Shown here piece by piece: positions 8,202 through 12,938 of a DNA stretch of 12,938 nt. This DNA comes from Bacteroides sp. UBA1317. GTDB lineage: Bacteria; Bacteroidota; Bacteroidia; Bacteroidales; Bacteroidaceae. The translations under genes and the position numbers were made by a program. The stretch lies in the NCBI GenBank assembly GCA_002307035.1, contig DBTL01000152.1, forward strand, positions 1 through 12,938, given 5' to 3'. How positions within the stretch are numbered: position 1 is the stretch's first letter; the number at the start of each line of letters is the position of its first letter. The notes under the pieces are model-generated. The model was given only the letters and a program-made list of their open reading frames with translations. It searched no databases and had not been told where the DNA came from.

Positions 8202-9707
8202 ATGAAACAGACAACTAAAATCATTCTAGGAGCAGGTGCCATTGTGCTTCTTAGTTCAGGGGTTGCGGGATTTACTTCTTATACAATGCTGAAGCCCAAG
8301 AATAAGGCATTATCTTATAATGAGATGTTTGAACAGAATCCTAATACACGCATGGCTGCTTATGATGCGATTAGTGCACAACCGGTAGACCTGACTGTTG
8401 CGGCAGAAAACTCTATTCATGCGGTAGTGCATATTAAGTCAACACAGCTCTCTAAGACTGCTAACGTGCAACAAGCGCCTGATTTCTTCGATTTTTTCTT
8501 TGGTGATGGAGCCGGAGGGCAGCAACGCCAAATGCAAACACAACCCAGAGTAGGGTATGGATCGGGTGTTATTATCTCTAAAGATGGCTATATTGTGACC
8601 AATAATCATGTGATAGACGGAGCTGATGAAATTAGTGTGAAACTGAATGATAATCGTGAATTCAAGGGACGTATCATTGGTGCAGATGCTGCTAGTGATT
8701 TGGCGTTAATTAAAATAGAAGGTGATGACTTCCCAACTATGCCGGTAGGTAATTCAGATGCTTTGAAGGTGGGAGAGTGGGTGCTTGCTGTAGGTAATCC
8801 GTTCAATTTGACATCTACTGTAACAGCAGGTATTGTGAGTGCAAAAGCCCGTTCACTTGGCGTTTATAGTCAGGGTGTAGAATCTTTTATACAGACGGAT
8901 GCCGCTATCAATCAAGGTAATAGTGGTGGGGCATTGGTTAACACGAAAGGCGAGTTAGTGGGTATCAATGCTGTATTATCTTCTCCTACGGGAGCTTATG
9001 CCGGATATGGATTTGCGATACCAAGCAGCATCATGACCAAAGTAGTAGCCGATTTGAAACAGTATGGAACTGTGCAACGAGCCTTGTTGGGCATAAAAGG
9101 CGGCCCTATCAGCGATGATCAGTTGAGTGCCAAAGCAACGAAGAAGGCTGAAGAGCTTGGAGTCGTTGATGGTGTGTTGGTAGCTGAAGTAATAGAAGGA
9201 GGTTCTGCTGCCGGAGCAGGTATTAAAGTTGATGACGTAATTGTCGGTATAGATGGTCGGAAAGTCAAAAATATGGCCGATTTGCAAGGAGAATTGGCGA
9301 AACATCGTCCGGGCGATAAAGTAAGCGTTAAGTTAATTCGTGAGAAAAAAGAGAAGTCTATAGAAGTTACTTTGAAGAATGAGCAAGGCACAACGAAAGT
9401 TGTTAAGACTGCCGGTATGGATATTCTTGGAGCTGCTTTTAAGGAAGTTTCAACTGATCTGAAGAAGCAATTGAATTTAGGCTATGGACTTGAGGTTACC
9501 GGTGTCTCATCCGGAAAAATGTCTGATGCCGGTATTCGTAAAGGGTTTATAATTCTCAAAGCGAATGGACAAACGATGAATACGTTGAGTGATCTTGAAG
9601 AGGCATTTAAGGCTGCTTCAAAATCTCCGGAGCAAGTGTTGTTCCTTACCGGAATGTTCCCTTCGGGTAAACGTGCTAATTATGCTGTCGATTTAAGTCA
9701 GGAATAA
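8202..9707 (+). CDS. htrA: HtrA/Deg-family periplasmic serine endoprotease with two PDZ domains
   Basis: A 501-residue protease and chaperone-like factor (family S1C) that degrades misfolded proteins in the periplasm. An N-terminal hydrophobic segment (about 7-29) acts as signal peptide or membrane anchor. The trypsin-like domain carries the full catalytic triad: His136 in TNNHVIDGA, Asp166 in ASDLALIKI and Ser241 in GNSGGAL. A Phe-rich stretch, FFDFFFGDG (95-103), sits in the LA-loop region before the active site, as in DegP/DegQ. PDZ1 covers about 290-392 (with AGIKVDDVIVGIDG at 339-352) and PDZ2 about 405-495. Length and layout are standard for DegP/DegQ/MucD; the exact ortholog name cannot be decided from sequence alone. 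It has its own upstream gap and a terminator behind it, so it is probably monocistronic. No usual residue is missing. Confidence 0.95.
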   Translation: MKQTTKIILGAGAIVLLSSGVAGFTSYTMLKPKNKALSYNEMFEQNPNTRMAAYDAISAQPVDLTVAAENSIHAVVHIKSTQLSKTANVQQAPDFFDFFFGDGAGGQQRQMQTQPRVGYGSGVIISKDGYIVTNNHVIDGADEISVKLNDNREFKGRIIGADAASDLALIKIEGDDFPTMPVGNSDALKVGEWVLAVGNPFNLTSTVTAGIVSAKARSLGVYSQGVESFIQTDAAINQGNSGGALVNTKGELVGINAVLSSPTGAYAGYGFAIPSSIMTKVVADLKQYGTVQRALLGIKGGPISDDQLSAKATKKAEELGVVDGVLVAEVIEGGSAAGAGIKVDDVIVGIDGRKVKNMADLQGELAKHRPGDKVSVKLIREKKEKSIEVTLKNEQGTTKVVKTAGMDILGAAFKEVSTDLKKQLNLGYGLEVTGVSSGKMSDAGIRKGFIILKANGQTMNTLSDLEEAFKAASKSPEQVLFLTGMFPSGKRANYAVDLSQE

Positions 9708-9752
9708 TAGCGGCTTTATGGTAAGAAGATAGAATATTAGCTAACAATAATG

Positions 9753-9797
9753 AAAAAAGTACGTCGGCAGACAACATGTCGGCGTTCTTTTTGTTCT
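9753..9797 (+). terminator. Intrinsic terminator after htrA
   Basis: The arms ACGTCGGCA (9761-9769) and TGTCGGCGT (9777-9785) form a 9-bp stem with two G-T wobbles and a 7-base loop, followed by a T-rich tract from 9788. An A-run at 9753-9758 precedes it and can pair with the T-run, so the element could also work in the reverse direction. Confidence 0.85.
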
Positions 9798-9816
9798 TAA
9801 GATGATTAAGAATCAA
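9791..9816. promoter_or_regulatory. Inverted repeat between htrA terminator and rpoD promoter
   Basis: TTCTTAA (9794-9800) and TTAAGAA (9806-9812) are perfect inverted arms around GATGA. The outer TTG (9791-9793) and CAA (9814-9816) extend the match past one unpaired T. It lies about 45 bases upstream of the rpoD -7 box, a plausible place for an operator, but it is AT-rich and overlaps the terminator's T-tract. Confidence 0.35.
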
Positions 9817-9859
9817 GAAAAAGTTAGGATTAATTAGTTCCTAAACGAATAATTTGTCG

Positions 9860-9867
9860 TAACTTTG
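9860..9867 (+). promoter_or_regulatory. Promoter -7 box of rpoD
   Basis: TAACTTTG matches the Bacteroidetes -7 consensus TAnnTTTG exactly, ending 26 bases before the ATG at 9894, which leaves a short leader. No good TTTG is found at the expected -33 distance (the bases around 9834-9840 are TTAGTTC), so the upstream element is weak. A TTTG at 9853-9856 is too close to act as the -33 box. Confidence 0.7.
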
Positions 9868-9893
9868 CACACCAAAAATTCGTTTTTAGAAGA

Positions 9894-10754
9894 ATGAGAC
9901 AACTAAAGATTACAAAAAGTATCACTAACAGAGAGAGTGCTTCTCTTGACAAGTATCTGCAGGAAATCGGTCGTGAAGACTTAATTACTGTGGAAGAAGA
10001 GGTAGAACTCGCTCAACGCATTCGCAAAGGTGATCGCGTGGCATTGGAGAAACTTACACGTGCCAATCTTCGTTTCGTAGTTTCGGTGGCTAAACAGTAC
10101 CAAAACCAAGGTTTGAGTTTACCCGACTTAATTAATGAGGGTAATTTAGGACTGATTAAAGCAGCCGAGAAGTTTGACGAAACACGTGGTTTTAAGTTTA
10201 TCAGTTATGCTGTGTGGTGGATTCGCCAATCAATTCTTCAGGCTTTGGCCGAGCAATCGCGTATTGTTCGTCTTCCGTTGAACCAAGTAGGCTCGCTGAA
10301 TAAAATCAGCAAAGCTTTCTCTAAGTTCGAACAGGAGAATGAACGTAAACCTTCACCTGAAGAATTGGCAGACGAGCTTGATATCCCTGTTGATAAGATC
10401 TCTGATACATTAAAAGTATCCGGCCGACATATATCGGTAGATGCTCCATTTGTAGAGGGAGAAGACAACAGTTTGCTGGATGTGTTGGTCAATGACGATT
10501 CGCCTATGGCAGATCGCGCTCTGGTTAACGAGTCTCTTGCTAGGGAAATTGATAGAGCTCTTTCTACGTTAACCGATAGGGAAAAGGACATCATACAGAT
10601 GTTTTTCGGTATCGGACAACAAGAAATGACACTTGAAGAAATCGGCGATAAATTCGGGCTTACCCGTGAACGTGTTCGTCAGATTAAAGAAAAAGCAATC
10701 AGAAGATTAAGACAAGGTAATCGTAGTACATTGCTCAAATCTTATTTAGGATAA
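9894..10754 (+). CDS. rpoD: Primary (housekeeping) RNA polymerase sigma factor, Bacteroidetes type
   Basis: A 286-residue sigma-70 family protein that directs core RNA polymerase to most promoters in the cell. Region 1.2 is near 15-47. Region 2 covers about 55-125, with DLINEGNLGLIKAAEKFD (78-95) for core binding and TRGFKFISYAVWWIRQSI (97-114) for -10/-7 recognition and melting. Region 3 is about 134-210. Region 4 is about 220-275, with the helix-turn-helix TLEEIGDKFGLTRERVRQIK (246-265). The N-terminal region 1.1 of E. coli RpoD and the large non-conserved insert are absent, which is the normal state of the Bacteroides major sigma factor. It is flanked by its own -7 box and a strong terminator, so it is probably a single-gene unit. 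Confidence 0.97.
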   Translation: MRQLKITKSITNRESASLDKYLQEIGREDLITVEEEVELAQRIRKGDRVALEKLTRANLRFVVSVAKQYQNQGLSLPDLINEGNLGLIKAAEKFDETRGFKFISYAVWWIRQSILQALAEQSRIVRLPLNQVGSLNKISKAFSKFEQENERKPSPEELADELDIPVDKISDTLKVSGRHISVDAPFVEGEDNSLLDVLVNDDSPMADRALVNESLAREIDRALSTLTDREKDIIQMFFGIGQQEMTLEEIGDKFGLTRERVRQIKEKAIRRLRQGNRSTLLKSYLG

Positions 10755-10794
10755 ATAAGAATATCAGTTTCCGACAGATTAAAAAACAGTAAAA

Positions 10795-10832
10795 ACCGAT
10801 TCATCCGTAAAGGGTGGGTCGGTCTTTTTTTT
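10795..10832 (+). terminator. Strong intrinsic terminator after rpoD
   Basis: ACCGATTCATCC (10795-10806) pairs over all 12 positions, counting G-T wobbles, with GGGTGGGTCGGT (10812-10823). The loop is GTAAA and a run of eight T follows at 10825-10832. This is a textbook Rho-independent terminator, 40 bases after the rpoD stop. Confidence 0.93.
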
Positions 10833-10857
10833 GTTATTCTAGTTAATTCTGGGTGCA

Positions 10858-10892
10858 TTTGCTTTCTCTTATGCTGTTAATGATTATCTTTG
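10858..10892 (+). promoter_or_regulatory. Promoter for the small secreted protein and C11 protease unit
   Basis: TATCTTTG at 10885-10892 is an exact match to the -7 consensus TAnnTTTG. For the -33 box there is TTTG at 10858-10861 (23-base spacing, rather long) or TTTC at 10863-10866 (18 bases). The ATG follows 26 bases after the -7 box, the same distance as for rpoD. Confidence 0.7.
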
Positions 10893-10918
10893 TCACGGAC
10901 TTTTAAAAAGAAAATAGT

Positions 10919-11314
10919 ATGAAATTTGCAAAAATAGCGTTTTCGCTTTTACTGGCTTTTGTCATTTGCTCGGCTTTCTCGTTTAAGAAAGAAGCCAAAG
11001 TTGTTTATGCTTTTGGTGTGTCGACTTCATTTACCGATACCACTTTTTTTTATACTGATATCCAAGTGTTGGACAGTGTGCAATTGAAAAATGGTTTTCT
11101 TCCTCAGCGGGATCTTTATAGCTATCAGTTGAAAAATTATTTGGAAGTAGATAAGGGGTTGCCAAATAGAACTTGTATGATTTACTTTTCTCAGAATAAG
11201 AAGAAATTGGATAAAGAAGTTTTGAAAGTTATTGGCAAATACAAAAAAAACAAATCAATTACTTTACAAAAAATAGAAACTTCTGAATTTCGTTTTAAGA
11301 AGCCTCACGAATAA
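10919..11314 (+). CDS. Small secreted protein of unknown function
   Basis: I do not recognise this 131-residue protein. Lys2 and Lys5 followed by a hydrophobic stretch (about 6-22) make a likely signal peptide, with cleavage probably near Ser18-Phe22. The Cys17 context (FVIC) is not a lipobox, so a soluble periplasmic or secreted protein is more likely than a lipoprotein. The mature part is small, rich in aromatic residues in its first half, and strongly basic near 93-110 (KKKLDKEVLKVIGKYKKNK). It lies downstream of an exact -7 box and only 17 bases upstream of the C11 protease gene, with no terminator between, so the two are probably co-transcribed. A role as partner, inhibitor or substrate of the protease is possible but unsupported beyond context. 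The A-rich leader before the ATG is typical of Bacteroides start sites. Confidence 0.8.
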   Translation: MKFAKIAFSLLLAFVICSAFSFKKEAKVVYAFGVSTSFTDTTFFYTDIQVLDSVQLKNGFLPQRDLYSYQLKNYLEVDKGLPNRTCMIYFSQNKKKLDKEVLKVIGKYKKNKSITLQKIETSEFRFKKPHE

Positions 11315-11331
11315 CTTTAATGTGATCCTCT

Positions 11332-12534
11332 ATGAAGAAGAGTCTAAAACTTACTTATATTCTTTGTTGTGTTTCGTTGTTCTTACTTACAGCTTGTCAT
11401 GATGATCCGGATCCTGTAGAGAAAGCATCGCGCACAGTGTTAGTGTATGTTGTTGCCGATAATAGCCTTAGTAGTTTTGCAACATCTGATATTGCTGAAA
11501 TGGTTGAGGGTTATGCTACGGTTGAGGCTGATAGTAGTAATCTTTTGGTGTATGTAGATGATCTTAGCACTCCGCGCTTAATTCAGATCACAAAAGATGC
11601 GAGTGGAGCTGTCGTAGAAAAGACAATTCATGAATATGAAGAACAAAATTCTTTGGATGTTTCTGTAATGTCTGAAGTTTTTTCTCGGACTTTTAATAAT
11701 TTTCCTGCTGATAGTTATGGTCTTGTATTGTGGTCGCATGCAGAAGGATGGATACAATCACCTAGTACTAGTACTCGTTGGTTTGGACAAGACCTCAGTA
11801 GTGCTTCCTATATGGATATCTCAGCATTGGAGGAGGCTTTAGATTCGGCTCCTCATTTTGATTTCATTCTATCTGATGCTTGTTTTATGCAGTCAGTAGA
11901 AGTAGCTTATGAACTGCGCACTTGCGCTGATTATTTTATTAGTTCACCTACTGAGATACCTGGTCCAGGTGCATATTATGTAGATGTAGTTCCTGCTATG
12001 TTTAAAGAGGCTGCTACTACAGCAGATTTAGCAAAAGCGGTTGCTGCCGGGTATTTTGACTATTATGATAATTTGTATACAGGGAATGTTGGTTCCGATG
12101 ATAATTGGACAATGGGTGTTTCTGTCTCTGTTATAGAAAGCGATAAGTTAGAGGCTTTAGCTGCTGTTACAAAGAATATCTTGCCTCAATATATATCAGG
12201 AGGTGCTACTATTACTACTTCAGATATCTTGTGCTATGATCAACATCGTAATAGCTATTACTATGATATGGATGGCTTAATGAAATCTTTATCTCTTGAA
12301 TCTACGATATATAGCAATTGGAAATCAGCTTTTGATGCTTCGGTTATCTGGGCTGAGACGACTGCTGAAAACTATTGCACAGATATTTATGGTAATGGAT
12401 ACATGACTTCTATGACGGGTTTTTCAGGGCTTTCTATTTATATTCCTCGTGGTACTTCTACCTCTACTTTGAATACATTCTATCACACTTATGAATGGTA
12501 TACAGATGGTGGATGGAGTGATACTGGTTGGTAA
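11332..12534 (+). CDS. Clostripain-related (family C11) cysteine protease, lipoprotein
   Basis: A 400-residue secreted cysteine protease of the C11 family (clan CD), which includes clostripain, PmC11 and fragipain. The signal peptide ends in a lipobox, LTAC, with Cys22 as the lipid site. The residues right after it, HDDPDP, are acidic, resembling the export signal of surface lipoproteins in Bacteroides. The protease core starts at about 34 (RTVLVYVVADNSLS). The catalytic dyad is His136 in LVLWSHAEGW and Cys184 in LSDACFMQ. Asp182, two residues before the cysteine, matches the S1-pocket aspartate reported for PmC11, so cleavage after basic residues is expected. Conserved late elements include SSPTEIPGPGAYY (204-216) and MTGFSGLSIYIPRG (361-374). 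Length is normal for the family. Its natural target and any self-processing site cannot be told. It is the second gene of a two-gene unit. Confidence 0.93.
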   Translation: MKKSLKLTYILCCVSLFLLTACHDDPDPVEKASRTVLVYVVADNSLSSFATSDIAEMVEGYATVEADSSNLLVYVDDLSTPRLIQITKDASGAVVEKTIHEYEEQNSLDVSVMSEVFSRTFNNFPADSYGLVLWSHAEGWIQSPSTSTRWFGQDLSSASYMDISALEEALDSAPHFDFILSDACFMQSVEVAYELRTCADYFISSPTEIPGPGAYYVDVVPAMFKEAATTADLAKAVAAGYFDYYDNLYTGNVGSDDNWTMGVSVSVIESDKLEALAAVTKNILPQYISGGATITTSDILCYDQHRNSYYYDMDGLMKSLSLESTIYSNWKSAFDASVIWAETTAENYCTDIYGNGYMTSMTGFSGLSIYIPRGTSTSTLNTFYHTYEWYTDGGWSDTGW

Positions 12535-12562
12535 CAGATTAAATTCTCCTCCCATGCAAAAC

Positions 12563-12643
12563 CGTATTTTACTCTCACATCTCTCACACAAATCGCTGAA
12601 ACTGCCTGCTATAAGCTGATACAGCGTGTGATAGTAAAATATG
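12563..12643. repeat. 17-bp imperfect inverted repeat with nested short stem
   Basis: The arm CGTATTTTACTCTCACA (12563-12579) pairs with TGTGATAGTAAAATATG (12627-12643), with one mismatch and one G-T wobble. The 47 bases between contain CGCTG (12594-12598) and CAGCG (12622-12626), which extend the stem inwards beyond a 14-base bulge. There is no T-run after the right arm, so a simple terminator is unlikely. RNA from either strand would fold into a long hairpin. Confidence 0.75.
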
Positions 12644-12696
12644 TCTACCACGTTTTGGGGTGTTTTACCCTCACTTTAGTGTGTTTACTCTCACAC
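12572..12696. repeat. CTCTCACAY / CCCTCACTT motif copies
   Basis: CTCTCACAT and CTCTCACAC stand in direct tandem at 12572-12580 and 12581-12589. Further copies are CCCTCACTT at 12668-12676 and CTCTCACAC at 12688-12696, the last two 20 bases apart. Three of the four are preceded by TTTA. An inverted relative, GTGTGATAG, is at 12626-12634. Confidence 0.6.
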
Positions 12697-12741
12697 TTTT
12701 GGCTCTATCTTGCTTGATTATCCCTTTTCTGCTTGTCATCA

Positions 12742-12844
12742 CCTTATATATATAGATGATATAAAGCACCACTTGTTCACAACGAAGAGTAGCTTAACCC
12801 CATCGCCACTTCCCGCTTGTTTGGGAGTAGTATCCTTATATATA
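12742..12844. repeat. Direct repeat of CCTTATATATA
   Basis: The 11-mer CCTTATATATA occurs at 12742-12752 (continuing TATAG) and again at 12834-12844 (continuing CGC), 92 bases apart on the same strand. Its low complexity makes chance possible. Confidence 0.5.
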
Positions 12845-12884
12845 CGCTCTTTCAAGTGTAAATCCGGTAAGCAGTTCTTCGCTT

Positions 12885-12894
12885 CACACGTGTG
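12885..12894. repeat. Perfect 10-bp palindrome CACACGTGTG
   Basis: CACACGTGTG equals its own reverse complement. It echoes the CACAC/GTGTG theme of the repeats further left. It could be a dimeric regulator site for a gene beyond the window edge; nothing else supports that. Confidence 0.4.
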
Positions 12895-12938
12895 GAGTGT
12901 ACGGATCACACCCACAGGGAAAACGCATTATAAATCTT

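Larger units (their letters stand above)
12739..12915 (-). other. 58-codon open stretch on the - strand, no ATG; doubtful
   Basis: From a GTG at 12915 the - strand is open for 58 codons to a TGA at 12739-12741. The reading includes KERIYKDTTPKQAGSGDGVK and then KLLFVVNKWCFISS. Codon choice is not obviously random, but there is no in-frame ATG, no clear ribosome site, and it sits inside repeat-rich DNA. It could be a gene remnant, part of a dispersed repeat that happens to be open, or chance. I do not assign a function. Confidence 0.25.
12535..12938. other. Repeat-rich stretch without a convincing gene
   Basis: These 404 bases follow the C11 protease stop and run to the window edge. I see no + strand gene, tRNA or rRNA, and no standard terminator. 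The region holds a long inverted repeat, several CYCTCAC motifs, a direct repeat of CCTTATATATA, a CACACGTGTG palindrome, and an ATG-less open stretch on the - strand. The mix suggests a dispersed intergenic element or the regulatory flank of a gene beyond the edge. Confidence 0.6.

Noticed and set aside
10919..10975. Lipoprotein signal in the small secreted protein
   Set aside because: The cysteine is preceded by Phe-Val-Ile, which does not fit the lipobox requirement for Gly, Ala or Ser just before Cys.
11312..11319. TAACTTTA as a separate -7 box for the C11 protease gene
   Set aside because: It misses the final G of the consensus, overlaps the stop codon of the previous gene and leaves only 12 bases before the ATG.
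12535..12938. Insertion sequence or CRISPR array at the 3' end
   Set aside because: No transposase-like reading is present, and the repeats are short, unequal and not separated by regular spacers.

Overview
The window looks like chromosomal DNA of a Bacteroides or closely related Bacteroidales species. Three signs agree. Candidate promoters carry the Bacteroidetes -7 box TAnnTTTG. The primary sigma factor is the short form that lacks region 1.1. A clostripain-type (C11) lipoprotein has an acidic stretch right after its lipid-bearing cysteine, as in surface lipoproteins of this phylum. Shine-Dalgarno sequences are mostly weak, also typical of the group.

Layout, all genes on the + strand. (1) 2-7979 holds an efflux cluster: the last 33 codons of a membrane fusion (periplasmic adaptor) protein, an RND permease overlapping it by ATGA, a TolC-like outer membrane factor 6 bases later, and a second, different RND permease after a 74-base gap. 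One adaptor and one outer membrane channel with two unlike permeases suggests either a mixed-trimer pump, as known for MdtBC, or two pumps sharing parts. (2) 7980-8201 is a regulatory gap with a candidate promoter and a cluster of GTTAA/TTAAC pentamers. (3) 8202-9707 is an HtrA/Deg-family periplasmic serine protease with two PDZ domains, closed by an intrinsic terminator. (4) 9894-10754 is the primary sigma factor gene rpoD, with its own -7 box and a 12-bp terminator hairpin. (5) 10919-12534 is a two-gene unit: an unrecognised small secreted protein, then a C11 cysteine protease lipoprotein 17 bases downstream. (6) 12535-12938 has no convincing gene. It is rich in repeats, with a long inverted repeat, four copies of a CYCTCAC-type motif and a 58-codon open stretch on the - strand without an ATG.

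Most of the window is ordinary envelope and housekeeping machinery: export of toxic compounds, periplasmic protein quality control, basal transcription and surface proteolysis. The parts most worth a second look are the paired RND permeases, the small secreted protein coupled to the C11 protease, the pentamer cluster before htrA, and the repeat-rich 3' end. No previously undescribed system is demonstrated by the sequence alone.
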